Below are positions 52,661 to 61,285 of a DNA stretch of 64,000 nucleotides, piece after piece; position 1 is the stretch's first letter; every line of letters begins with the position of its first letter. The position numbers and the translations under genes are program-made. The DNA comes from Candidatus Agathobaculum intestinipullorum (lineage in GTDB: Bacteria > Bacillota > Clostridia > Oscillospirales > Butyricicoccaceae), in assembly GCA_019117485.1 (NCBI GenBank), contig DWZQ01000026.1:1-64000 (forward strand), written 5' to 3'. The notes below the pieces were generated by a model. It was not told where the DNA came from. It saw only the letters and a program-made list of their open reading frames with translations, and ran no database searches.

Positions 52661-53467
52661 TCAGTTACCGGTCGGGCAATGCCAGATGTGGTCGTTTGCA
52701 TCATCCTCGAGCAGCCACAGATGCTCCTCATCGTCGATGCGGGTCTTGTCCCATGGATTGCCATCCAGATGGCGGATGCCCCATGCATAGCAGCAGGAGT
52801 AACCCGGCGCGGTGACCTGAGAGTGCATCTTATCGGTGATGATCGCAAGGCCGTTGTGGTGGGTCTCGTAAATCTCACCGTTGCCCCAGCCGGCGCCAAA
52901 GCCCATCGGCTTGTCATAACGGTAGAAGTAGCACTCCGGCTGCGGATGATGGTGCGGCGGGTAGCTCGACCACTTGCCCGGCAGGTTGACAACCTCGCCC
53001 AGCACCATGTTGGAGTACGGCGCGTTATCGAGGTCGAAGCAGGTGCGCACGTCGCGCTTGATGCAGCCCATCAGCTCGCCCTGATTGCCGCGCGCCCAAG
53101 TATCGGTATCTTCCGGCTTGTACATCTTGTTCGGGAAGGTCTTTTCGTTCAGGGTTTTCTGGATATAGATATTGCAGGGGCCGTGCGCCGTGATCTTCAC
53201 CTTGGTGCCCTTGCACACATGCAGGCAAGACGGGTTATAGTCAAACGGGTTGGGGCGGTCTACCTCATAGGACTGGTCATCCCACTCGATCGTGCACTTG
53301 CCGTCAAACACCAGCGCAGCCAGTTCCTTTTCCGGCTCCTCGAAAGAGTAAGTATCGCCATCCTCCATCACAAGCAGCGCCACGTCCATCATAGCGTCCT
53401 TGCCGATGCCCTCGTCCAGACGGATATACTCGTTGTATCCGCGCTTGACTTGCTTATCAATGTACAT
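52661..53467 (-). CDS. iolB: 5-deoxy-glucuronate isomerase IolB
   Basis: The 268-residue bicupin isomerises 5-deoxy-D-glucuronate, the product of IolD. The metal site lies in SSYPPHHHPQPECYFYRYD; another conserved block is TDKMHSQVTAPGYSCCYAWG. TGGAGGG eight bases upstream fixes ATG 53467; an upstream in-frame ATG lacks a ribosome site. The gene leads an iolB-iolD operon and is divergent from an AraC-type regulator gene. Confidence 0.92.
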   Translation of the reverse strand: MYIDKQVKRGYNEYIRLDEGIGKDAMMDVALLVMEDGDTYSFEEPEKELAALVFDGKCTIEWDDQSYEVDRPNPFDYNPSCLHVCKGTKVKITAHGPCNIYIQKTLNEKTFPNKMYKPEDTDTWARGNQGELMGCIKRDVRTCFDLDNAPYSNMVLGEVVNLPGKWSSYPPHHHPQPECYFYRYDKPMGFGAGWGNGEIYETHHNGLAIITDKMHSQVTAPGYSCCYAWGIRHLDGNPWDKTRIDDEEHLWLLEDDANDHIWHCPTGN

Positions 53468-53547
53468 AACGGTATCCCTCCAAAAACAGATTTTTGGGTC
53501 TTGCCGTCCGGCACGCCGGACGGATAGTGGGCGGTTGCCCACGTTTC

Positions 53548-53577
53548 ATTATAGCATGCGGCAGCCGAGGCTTTCAA
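53548..53577 (-). promoter_or_regulatory. Promoter of iolB-iolD
   Basis: Read leftward, TTGAAA (53572-53577), an 18-base spacer and TATAAT (53548-53553) lie about 80 bases before iolB. Confidence 0.7.
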
Positions 53578-53680
53578 CCATCCGCAGCCGGGCAGGAACG
53601 CTTTGTCATTTAGCACAAAAACCGGACAGGTTCTTCTAGCAAATGATACAACAAAAATACGATTTCCCCTCACCGTATCC

Positions 53681-53709
53681 TTGCTTTTGTTCCCTTTTAT
53701 GACTATAAT
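53681..53709 (+). promoter_or_regulatory. Promoter of the AraC-type regulator gene
   Basis: TTGCTT at 53681-53686, a 17-base spacer and TATAAT at 53704-53709. About 100 bases separate it from the divergent iolB promoter, leaving room for a shared operator. Confidence 0.68.
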
Positions 53710-53788
53710 TATAACAGACGGCACAAAAATTGCTTGTAATTTCTTCAGCAACAATAACACTATTTTAAGGAATCTTAGGAGTGATCAC

Positions 53789-54670
53789 ATGGACGCAGCA
53801 AGGCGGGAAAAGCGCGAGCACGGAACACAGGCTTTCCCGTTCCAAATCTATCCGGCGCTGGACGGCAGCGAGGCGGACGACAGCGATTTTATCCCCTACC
53901 ACTGGCATCCGGAGCTGGAGATTATCACGGTTGATGCAGGGCATGTGTCACTGACCATTGCCGACCATGTGTACGAGGGCGAACGGGGGGACGTGTTTTT
54001 CGCCGCGGGTGAAGAGCTGCACGAGATCCGTGCTGCCGGACGTGACAACCAATTCCGCTCTTTTGTGTTCGCAGCGGATTTTTTGCAGTTCGCACGCGCC
54101 GATCAGGCAGAGACCGAGCTGCTCGCGCCGCTGGCCGAAGGGCGGTTGCGTTTCGCCACCTGTCTGCGCGTAGGGGAACCCGGCCAACGCGAGGTGCGCA
54201 CACTGCTTGCCCAGATTGTGCGCGCCTGTCAAGGGCGCGCGCCCGGTTATCAGCTGGCGGTCAAAGCAGCGCTGCTTGGTATCGTGGCCGTATGCGCGCA
54301 GGAGGGTCTGTTGAATGGACGACACACCCGCCCGGGTGCGGACTACAAGGCGCGCCAGCTCAAGGAAATCGTCGGCTATCTGGGCGCGCACTTCACAGAA
54401 CCGCTCTCCCTAACCGCAGTAGCCTCGCAGTTCGGGCTTTCGCCACAATATTTCAGCAGCTTTTTCCGTGAAAACTTTGGACGCACTTTCACCCAGCATG
54501 TCAACTCGCTGCGCATCGAACAGGCCGCGCGTCTGCTGCGCGAAACCGACCTTCCAGTAATGGAGGTTGGTTTCAGCGTTGGATTTGACAATTTCAGCTA
54601 TTTCATCAAGCGATTCCGCGCGGTGTACGGCGTATCGCCGTCTGGCTACCGCAAAAACAGCATCGCGTAA
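53789..54670 (+). CDS. AraC family transcriptional regulator
   Basis: The 293-residue protein has an N-terminal cupin sensor domain (IPYHWHPELEIITVDAG, GDVFFAAGEELH) and a C-terminal double HTH (LTAVASQFGLSPQYFSSFF, then VMEVGFSVGFDNFSYFIKRF). AGGAG upstream fixes ATG 53789. Divergent placement from iolB-iolD suggests that it controls inositol-type catabolism in response to a sugar-like ligand, in place of the DeoR-type IolR of Bacillus. The ligand is not known. Confidence 0.88.
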   Translation: MDAARREKREHGTQAFPFQIYPALDGSEADDSDFIPYHWHPELEIITVDAGHVSLTIADHVYEGERGDVFFAAGEELHEIRAAGRDNQFRSFVFAADFLQFARADQAETELLAPLAEGRLRFATCLRVGEPGQREVRTLLAQIVRACQGRAPGYQLAVKAALLGIVAVCAQEGLLNGRHTRPGADYKARQLKEIVGYLGAHFTEPLSLTAVASQFGLSPQYFSSFFRENFGRTFTQHVNSLRIEQAARLLRETDLPVMEVGFSVGFDNFSYFIKRFRAVYGVSPSGYRKNSIA

Positions 54671-54676
54671 ATGCAC

Positions 54677-54720
54677 AACGCCCCCGCCCCGGCTTTTTGC
54701 CGGAGCGGGGGCGTTTGGTT
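54677..54720. terminator. Terminator between convergent araC-type and VOC genes
   Basis: An 11-bp GC-rich stem AACGCCCCCGC/GCGGGGGCGTT (54677-54687 with 54705-54715) encloses a smaller GGC-TTTTT-GCC hairpin. T-tracts are modest. Confidence 0.72.
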
Positions 54721-54729
54721 CGCCGCAAC

Positions 54730-55134
54730 TTACAGCATTTGCAACAGCTCAATCTCCTCGCCGGACGGGCCGGTGAAAAACCAGTTCTGTAAACCGCCAA
54801 AGGTGTTCGGCAACACCTTCTTTTCCGGTGTCATAAACGTGGTAATGCCCGCCGCCTTGATCGCGGCCGCAGCCGCATCTAAATCGTCAACGTAAACCGC
54901 AAAATGCGGGATACTACCCTCACCTGCCGGTACCAGTTCGCCCGCCGGCGGCTCGATCAGTTCGAGCAGGAAACCGCCAAACTCGACCAGCGCCAGCTTT
55001 TTCTCGCCCTCCGGCGTATCTACCGCATCACGTTTGTACACGCTGCCGCCAATTTTCTCATAAAACGCAATGCTTCCATCCATGTCCACCGTATAAATCG
55101 CAATATGGCCTAAACCCTTATACATTTCTTTCAT
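54730..55134 (-). CDS. VOC superfamily protein (glyoxalase/epimerase-like)
   Basis: The 134-residue protein has the paired beta-alpha-beta-beta-beta modules of the vicinal-oxygen-chelate fold: LGHIAIYTVDMDGSIAFYEK, then PHFAVYVDDLDAAAAAIKAAG and WFFTGPSGEEIELLQ. His near the start and Glu residues in both halves fit a metal site (H-x...E...H-x...E). It resembles methylmalonyl-CoA epimerase or glyoxalase I, but the reaction cannot be fixed. GGAGGT nine bases before ATG 55134 supports the start. A role with the nearby iol genes is possible. Confidence 0.82.
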   Translation of the reverse strand: MKEMYKGLGHIAIYTVDMDGSIAFYEKIGGSVYKRDAVDTPEGEKKLALVEFGGFLLELIEPPAGELVPAGEGSIPHFAVYVDDLDAAAAAIKAAGITTFMTPEKKVLPNTFGGLQNWFFTGPSGEEIELLQML

Positions 55135-55205
55135 CGTCGCATGACCTCCTTTATGTTTCTTCTATTCTACCACACACAGCCGTCCTATGCATAGCCCAAC
55201 CGCAG

Positions 55206-55242
55206 GATGGAAAAGGGCGCACGGCTTCCACCGTGCGCCCTT
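55206..55242 (-). terminator. Terminator of the symporter gene
   Basis: A 12-bp stem AAGGGCGCACGG/CCGTGCGCCCTT (55213-55224 with 55231-55242) lies past the symporter stop, followed leftward by TTCCATCC. Confidence 0.78.
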
Positions 55243-55269
55243 CCCTGGGAAATAAGTATTGAGAGGGTC

Positions 55270-56994
55270 TTATTCTTGCACCGTCTGTACGGCTACCGCC
55301 GCAGAGGACTGGCTTTGTTGATAACGCTCAAAGGTCGAAGTATCGCTCTTGCCGAAGCCGAGGGGCGAGAAGATAACATACGCCGCCACCATGACCAGCA
55401 GCGTCACTGTCGCCCAGATCTTGCCGTTCTTCCACGGGGTCATGTCGACCGCTTTAGCATCATGCAGGACAAAGTCCTCCGGACGCGGGTTCTTTTTGAC
55501 GATAACCCACATCAGCAACATATCGAATACGAACAGCACAGCCGTGAAGTACAGGTAGTGCACGTCCTTGAGGAACGGGATCACGTTGCGCAGGCCGAAC
55601 TGCAAGGTAAAATACAATACAACATGCACCGGGATTACAATCTTTGCCGCGATGGACGGCACGCGCTTCCAGAAGAAGCCGCACAGCAGGCAAACAAAGA
55701 TCGGCGTGTTAAATGCAGCAAAAGCCGAATTTACAAAGCTTGTGATACCGCCCATGTACAGCATGAACGGGCTCATAATGGTGGAAATAATGGCTACGAT
55801 CGTGCCGAAATTCTGACCAACCTTTACCATGTGCGCATCGGACGCAGTCGGATTGAAGATCGGACGGTGAATATCCAGTGCGTAAATGGTAGACGCGGAG
55901 TTGAGCACCGAGTTAAACGAGGAAAGGATCGCGCCGAACATAACGGCCGCAAAGAAGCCCAGCACCGGCTTTGGCATGACCTCGGCAACCAACATCGGAT
56001 AAGCGGAGTCGCCGCTGCCCCACGCCTGACCCGGATAAGCCAGCGCGCAGATAACGCCCGGCACAACGATAATCAGCGGGGTCATGATCTTCAGGAAGCC
56101 TGCGAACACCGCGCCCTTCTGCGCTTCCTTCAAGTTCTTCGCGCCGAATGCGCGCTGAATGATCGACTGGTTGGTTGCCCAGTAGTACATGTTGTTGACC
56201 AGCAGGCCGGTCAGCAGCAGCGGCCACGGCAGCCACGGCTCCGGGGAGTTCGGCTCGTTGATGGCGTTGAGGTACGCCGGGTCGGTATGCAGGAACTTGT
56301 CAAAACCGTCGAGGAACGAGCCGTCGCCCCCCAGCTGGCCGGACAGGAACATAAAGCCGAAAATCGGCACCAGCAGGCCGCCGACGATCAGGCCGAGGCC
56401 ATTGATCGAGTCGGACAGCGCGATGGCTTTCAGGCCGCCAAAAATCGCGTAGATCGAGCCGACAATTGCCGTAGCGACACATACAATGGCAATAGCAGCA
56501 AACTCCGAAATGCCAAGCAGTTCATCCAGTCCGAAGATGTTTACAAATACCTGTGCGCCCGCATACAAGATATTCGGCAGCATGATGACAACGTAGCTGA
56601 GCAACACGATGATCGAAACCAGACGACGCGTACCCGCGTCGTAACGCTGCTCAAAGAACTGCGGAATGGTGGTCAAACCGGTTTTGAGGTAACGCGGCAT
56701 CAATACAAACGCCAGAATGACCAGTGCGATGGCAGAGGTAACCTCCCAGCCCATCGTACTCATGCCAACGCGGACTGCCTGACCGTTGTTGCCAACCAAC
56801 TGCTCAGCAGACAGGTTGGTCATCAACAGCGAACCCGCAATAACCGGGCCGGTCAACCCACGGCCGGCCAAATAATAGCCGTCCTGCGTGTCCAGGTTGT
56901 CCCCTCTGGTCTTCCACCAGGAAATGATTGCGACGAGCGCCGTGAATGCCACAAAGGAAATCGCGGTGAACGTCAAGGAATTAAAGAACTGCAT
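55270..56994 (-). CDS. Sodium:solute symporter (SSS/SLC5 family)
   Basis: The 574-residue protein has about fourteen membrane helices. Family blocks include DGYYLAGRGLTGPVIAGSLL at the first core helix, AEQLVGNNGQAVRVG, FFEQRYDAGTRR, the GGLKAIALSDSINGLG segment and SILSSFNSVLNSASTIYALD. It imports a sugar, polyol or organic acid with Na+. The nearby iolB-iolD genes and AraC regulator suggest an inositol-type substrate, but this is inference; the gene is separate and has its own promoter and terminator. GGGAG precedes ATG 56994. Confidence 0.9.
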   Translation of the reverse strand: MQFFNSLTFTAISFVAFTALVAIISWWKTRGDNLDTQDGYYLAGRGLTGPVIAGSLLMTNLSAEQLVGNNGQAVRVGMSTMGWEVTSAIALVILAFVLMPRYLKTGLTTIPQFFEQRYDAGTRRLVSIIVLLSYVVIMLPNILYAGAQVFVNIFGLDELLGISEFAAIAIVCVATAIVGSIYAIFGGLKAIALSDSINGLGLIVGGLLVPIFGFMFLSGQLGGDGSFLDGFDKFLHTDPAYLNAINEPNSPEPWLPWPLLLTGLLVNNMYYWATNQSIIQRAFGAKNLKEAQKGAVFAGFLKIMTPLIIVVPGVICALAYPGQAWGSGDSAYPMLVAEVMPKPVLGFFAAVMFGAILSSFNSVLNSASTIYALDIHRPIFNPTASDAHMVKVGQNFGTIVAIISTIMSPFMLYMGGITSFVNSAFAAFNTPIFVCLLCGFFWKRVPSIAAKIVIPVHVVLYFTLQFGLRNVIPFLKDVHYLYFTAVLFVFDMLLMWVIVKKNPRPEDFVLHDAKAVDMTPWKNGKIWATVTLLVMVAAYVIFSPLGFGKSDTSTFERYQQSQSSAAVAVQTVQE

Positions 56995-57179
56995 GCTTTT
57001 CTCCCTTTCTTCTCAGTTTCTTTCCTTTTTCCAAAGGGACACCCCACATCGCACGATCCCCAACCGTACTATGTAGTTTCCGCTTGCGGGCGCGCGCACG
57101 CAGACCAACCAAAAAAACAGATCTCCAGTCTGCACTGTTGACCCTGTACGCGTTTCCGCCGCCCCTCTGTCTGTGATAT

Positions 57180-57208
57180 ATTGTAGCACCGCACACCAAT
57201 ATAATCAA
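57180..57208 (-). promoter_or_regulatory. Candidate promoter of the symporter gene
   Basis: Read leftward, TTGATT (57203-57208), a 17-base spacer and TACAAT (57180-57185). The resulting leader of about 180 bases has no recognised riboswitch. The rest of the 56995-57352 gap is AT-rich with no gene. Confidence 0.5.
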
Positions 57209-57352
57209 AACCTTTTTAATACTTACCCATCGCTTTGTTTGATTGCACATAATTTTTATATCTATTTTGTAAGATGCGCACGAAATATTTGCTATTTAGG
57301 GAATAATATCCCCATTTTGCTCCAAAATGCACAACCCACTCTATATCTATAT

Positions 57353-57388
57353 AAAGCAAAAACGCGGTGCGCAAAGCGCACCGCGTTT
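57353..57388 (-). terminator. Terminator of the LTA synthase-like gene
   Basis: A 13-bp stem AAACGCGGTGCGC/GCGCACCGCGTTT (57360-57372 with 57376-57388) is followed leftward by TTGCTTTAT. Confidence 0.85.
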
Positions 57389-57421
57389 CTGCCGGGTTGC
57401 AATCCCGCAAGCCATATTCCG

Positions 57422-59365
57422 TTACGGCTCATACCATGCGTCTACCCGTTTTTTCGCATCGAACAGATGGGCATACTGCGCCTGCCGGTATACATCCAGC
57501 CCGTCCGATGCCACATCCGACACATTCTGCCAACTGCCATCAGCCAACTGACAGCCGTTTCGGTTGATGATCGGCACCTGCTCGCACACCGACAATCGCA
57601 TCTGGTCATAGCCCGAAGTTGCACAGCCCAACACATCAAGCGCATAAGCCATCAGGTAATTGGCGCTCAACTTGACGTCCTGCTGTACGCCAATGTCGTA
57701 ATTTGCCCAAATCAAAAACGGCGTGACCATCTTTTTCTCCGCTCTTGCAATGCCGTCCTCCGTCCCGGTATCCCCGAGAATTTCATCGAAAAAGGCGCTG
57801 GGCACGTTAGGCTGATGGTCGCCAAAAAAGATGATCGCTGTCGGCTCGTCCACCGAGGCAAAGTATGAAATCAGTTCCTCCAGCGCCTCATCGCTGCGTT
57901 TGACCAGCGACAGGTACTCATCCACTTCAGGATATTTACCCTCATACTCTCCCGTCAGGTGAATGGACTGTTCAAAGTTATCCGTCTCATCCGGTACATA
58001 ACCGCCATGGTTCTGCATGGTCACATTAAACATGAACAACGGCTGACCCGGCTTCTTCTGCCTATAAACTTCAAAGATTTTATAATAGTCTGCACTATCA
58101 CTGATGTAACTGCGCACCCGCTCCGTATCATCTTCTCCGAAATCATCCTCATACAGCTGCATATCAAAACCAAACCGTTCATAGACCTGCTGCCGGTTCC
58201 ACGAAGTTGCGCGATATGGGTGCAGTGACACCGTCTGATATCCTTGTTCCGCCAAGCCGGACACCAGCGCCGGTGTCGCGTTCTTGACGTACATCTGATA
58301 CGGGGAACTGCCATAAGGCAGGAACGCTGCTGTGTCCCCTGTCAGCACTTCAAACTCGGTCGTCGCCGTGCCGCCACCAAAGGTAGACACATACAAGTCG
58401 CCCGTGACCGTACTCTGCTGCCCGGCCAGAGAGCGCAGGAAAGGCATGTAATCCGCATTGGTTTCAAAATGACCTACATCCTGCAAATCGGCAAAAGACT
58501 CATTCATCACAACGATCAGATTAGGCTGCGCCGTACCCTGCTCGCCCGGATACTGCGCGGCAATCTCTTGCAGTACCTCTTCCGAATAGCCGGACGGTTT
58601 TTCAATCATCGCATTTTCCGCAGTACGGCAAAAGTAATACCATTCGCTGTATTCCAGATTGCCTTGCCAGAAACCAAAGCTGTTACCCACCAGCCCCAGA
58701 CCATACAACCAACTGCACAGCAGCAGTGAGCAGCCTATAAACTGGCAGCGGCGCGGCGTGGGTGGCCGTCGCACCCGACAGACCGCCACGCAGAACAGCA
58801 ATGCAATCCCAACTGTAATCAGCACACTCCACTCGACCGGTGCAGAATAGTTGGCCGCCACATTCTTTGCCGTACCCACCGCGAACAAGTCGCTGAACAG
58901 CACGGGTGTGCCGCGGAATACGGTCACATAATGGTCGACCAGCGCGTATAGCATGGTCAACCCCATTCCAATACAGGTAGTCAAACGGATACTGCCGATA
59001 AACAGATAAAGCAGCCCAAACACCGCCGCATGAGCCAGATAGCCCTGCCAGATCTGCACATTGCCAATCAAGATGCCGCCCTTGACAACGTATTCCGTCA
59101 GCAACAATGCAAACGAAGAGGCTGACAGCAGCACGAGTATATCATGCACCAATAGTTCGGGGGCGGTCGCGCGACGGCGCGGTCGCAGCACGAGCGGCAA
59201 CCCGGCCACGATACCCAACGCGCGCTGGCTGGCCTCGCGATAGTGGATCGAGCCTTTGCGCAGCAAATAAACCGCCGCATAAAAGACAGCTACCGCCAGC
59301 GCAATATCAATTAAAATCCAGAAAATTTCCTTACTTTTTACCCATTTTTTACATTTCGGGTGCAC
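57422..59365 (-). CDS. LTA synthase family phosphoglycerol transferase
   Basis: The 647-residue protein has five N-terminal membrane helices (about 15-230) and an extracellular sulfatase-like domain. Visible motifs are the metal-binding LIVVMNESFADLQD and the nucleophile region STFGGGTATTEFEVLTG, where the Thr after GGG fits the phospho-threonine of LtaS. TMQNHGGY and FFGDHQPNVPS complete the site. It should build polyglycerolphosphate or decorate a glycan on the outer face. The start is a GTG at 59365 with GGAAGGAG 10 bases upstream; an in-frame TTG 11 codons earlier has no site. Confidence 0.9.
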   Translation of the reverse strand: MHPKCKKWVKSKEIFWILIDIALAVAVFYAAVYLLRKGSIHYREASQRALGIVAGLPLVLRPRRRATAPELLVHDILVLLSASSFALLLTEYVVKGGILIGNVQIWQGYLAHAAVFGLLYLFIGSIRLTTCIGMGLTMLYALVDHYVTVFRGTPVLFSDLFAVGTAKNVAANYSAPVEWSVLITVGIALLFCVAVCRVRRPPTPRRCQFIGCSLLLCSWLYGLGLVGNSFGFWQGNLEYSEWYYFCRTAENAMIEKPSGYSEEVLQEIAAQYPGEQGTAQPNLIVVMNESFADLQDVGHFETNADYMPFLRSLAGQQSTVTGDLYVSTFGGGTATTEFEVLTGDTAAFLPYGSSPYQMYVKNATPALVSGLAEQGYQTVSLHPYRATSWNRQQVYERFGFDMQLYEDDFGEDDTERVRSYISDSADYYKIFEVYRQKKPGQPLFMFNVTMQNHGGYVPDETDNFEQSIHLTGEYEGKYPEVDEYLSLVKRSDEALEELISYFASVDEPTAIIFFGDHQPNVPSAFFDEILGDTGTEDGIARAEKKMVTPFLIWANYDIGVQQDVKLSANYLMAYALDVLGCATSGYDQMRLSVCEQVPIINRNGCQLADGSWQNVSDVASDGLDVYRQAQYAHLFDAKKRVDAWYEP

Positions 59366-59394
59366 GTCTCCCTGTCTCCTTCCGCTGTGATATG

Positions 59395-59428
59395 GCAAAG
59401 CCGCCGCGGGATGCCGCAGCGGCTTTGC
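59395..59428 (-). terminator. Hairpin after aspS, possible weak terminator
   Basis: A 15-bp stem with one mismatch (59395-59409 with 59414-59428) lies just past the aspS stop. No long T-tract follows leftward, so termination may be partial. Confidence 0.5.
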
Positions 59429-59440
59429 GTGAAAACAGTC

Positions 59441-61252
59441 TTACGCTTCTGTATCCTTTTCCACGCGGTTGACCGCGATAGAAAGGTCGTCAAGCTGCTT
59501 GCTATCAACCACATCCGGGCAGGACATCATCAGGTCGGACGCATTCTGCACCTTGGGGAAGGCGATGACGTCGCGGATAGAATCCAATCCAGCCAGCAGC
59601 ATGCACAGACGGTCGAGACCGTAGGCCAGACCGCCGTGCGGGGGCGCACCATACGAGAAGGCGGTGATCAGGTGGCCAAACTGTTCCTTGGCGCGCTCCT
59701 CGGTAAAGCCGAGCGCCTCGAACATCTTGGTCTGGAGTTCCGGATCGTGGATACGGATAGAGCCGCCGCCCAGTTCGCAGCCGTTGAGAATGATATCATA
59801 CGCCTTGGCGCGTACCTTGGCCGGTTCTGTATCCAACAGCGGGATATCCTCATCCATCGGCGCGGTGAAGGGATGGTGCTTGGCAACCAAACGGTCCTCT
59901 TCCTCGCTGTACTCGAACTGCGGGAACTCGGTGACCCACAGCAGCTTGAAATCGTCCTTCTTTGCCAGGCCGATACGCTTTGCCAGCTCGCAGCGCAGCG
60001 CGCCGAGCGACACAAGCGCGGTCTCCTCAGAAGCGTCCGCCACGACAAACAGCACGTCGTTCTCGTGCATGTCCGCGCGTTCCTTGATGGCGGCAATCTC
60101 GTCCTCGGTCAGGAACTTGGCAAAAGACGAGGTCATGGAGCCATCAGCTGCAACCTTCATCCACGCAAGGCCCTTCGCGCGGTAGGTCTTGACGAAATCG
60201 GCCAGCTTGTCGATCTCCTTGCGCGGGAACTTGTCAGCATAACCGTTGATGTTAATCAGACGCACCGTGCCGCCTGCTTCAACTGCGCCCTTGAACACGC
60301 CGAAGCCGCAGTTTGCAGCGATATCCGAAATGTCCTTGATCTCAAAGCCAAAACGGGTGTCCGGCTTGTCCGAACCGAAGCGGTCCATCGCCTCGCGCCA
60401 CGTCAGACGCGGCAGCGGCAGCTGGATATCCACGTCCAGCACTTCCTTGAATACGCGCTGGAGGAACCCCTCGTTGACCGCGATAACGTCATCCTGCTCG
60501 ACAAAACTCATCTCGAGGTCGATCTGGGTGAACTCCGGCTGACGGTCGGCGCGCAAATCCTCATCGCGGAAGCAACGGGTGATCTGGATGTAGCGATCCA
60601 TGCCCGCCAACATCAGCAGCTGCTTGTACTGCTGCGGCGACTGCGGCAACGCGTAGAATTTACCCGGATGCACACGGGAAGGCACCAGATAGTCGCGCGC
60701 GCCCTCTGGCGTGGACTTGGTCAGCATCGGGGTCTCGATCTCGATGAAACCCTGCTCGTCAAAGTAGTTGCGGGCCACTTGCGTGACGCGATGGCGCAGC
60801 ATCAGGTTTTTCTGCATAGACGGGCGGCGCAGGTCGAGATAGCGGTACTTCAGGCGCACCTGATCGCCGACCTCCTTGGAGTCATCGATTTCGAACGGGG
60901 TTGTCTCAGCCTTGGACAGGATGCGGATATCCTCCGCGATGATCTCCACCTCGCCGGTCGGCATCTTCTTGTTGATCGCAGCTTCATCGCGCGCAACCAG
61001 CTTACCGCGCACCGCAACAACAAACTCGGTGCGGCAGGTGAATGCGATATCGAACAGCTCCTTGTTGACGCTCTTGTCAAACGTGCACTGTACAATGCCC
61101 GCGCGGTCGCGCACGAGCAGGAACAGCACGCCGCCGTTGTCGCGCACGCGGTCGACCCAGCCGTTGACCGTGACTTCCTTCCCCGCGTCGGAAAGGCGCA
61201 TCTCGCCGCACAGATGCGTGCGCTTCATACCCGCAATGGATGTGTTATTCAT
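59441..61252 (-). CDS. aspS: Aspartate--tRNA ligase
   Basis: The 603-residue class IIb synthetase has an N-terminal OB fold (EVTVNGWVDRVRDNGGVLF), motif 2 (QITRCFRDEDLRADRQPEFTQ) and the bacterial GAD insertion (about 290-420). Motif 3 is GGLAYGLDRLCMLLAG, and the flipping-loop region SKSTPEGARDYL-type segment is present. Length and GAD domain place it with bacterial-type AspRS; discriminating or non-discriminating behaviour was not judged. It follows hisS by 33 bases, the common hisS-aspS order. Confidence 0.97.
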   Translation of the reverse strand: MNNTSIAGMKRTHLCGEMRLSDAGKEVTVNGWVDRVRDNGGVLFLLVRDRAGIVQCTFDKSVNKELFDIAFTCRTEFVVAVRGKLVARDEAAINKKMPTGEVEIIAEDIRILSKAETTPFEIDDSKEVGDQVRLKYRYLDLRRPSMQKNLMLRHRVTQVARNYFDEQGFIEIETPMLTKSTPEGARDYLVPSRVHPGKFYALPQSPQQYKQLLMLAGMDRYIQITRCFRDEDLRADRQPEFTQIDLEMSFVEQDDVIAVNEGFLQRVFKEVLDVDIQLPLPRLTWREAMDRFGSDKPDTRFGFEIKDISDIAANCGFGVFKGAVEAGGTVRLININGYADKFPRKEIDKLADFVKTYRAKGLAWMKVAADGSMTSSFAKFLTEDEIAAIKERADMHENDVLFVVADASEETALVSLGALRCELAKRIGLAKKDDFKLLWVTEFPQFEYSEEEDRLVAKHHPFTAPMDEDIPLLDTEPAKVRAKAYDIILNGCELGGGSIRIHDPELQTKMFEALGFTEERAKEQFGHLITAFSYGAPPHGGLAYGLDRLCMLLAGLDSIRDVIAFPKVQNASDLMMSCPDVVDSKQLDDLSIAVNRVEKDTEA

Positions 61253-61285
61253 GTGTATCAGCCCTCATTTATGATTTTTAAGACA

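Noticed and set aside
50645-53527. 960-codon rightward frame opposite iolD and iolB
   Set aside because: It is antisense to two genes with complete catalytic motifs. It lacks a start site and any domain; its length reflects codon bias only.
55207-57141. 644-codon rightward frame opposite the symporter gene
   Set aside because: It is antisense to a certain SSS symporter and composed mainly of Arg, Gln, His and Asn with no membrane or catalytic pattern.
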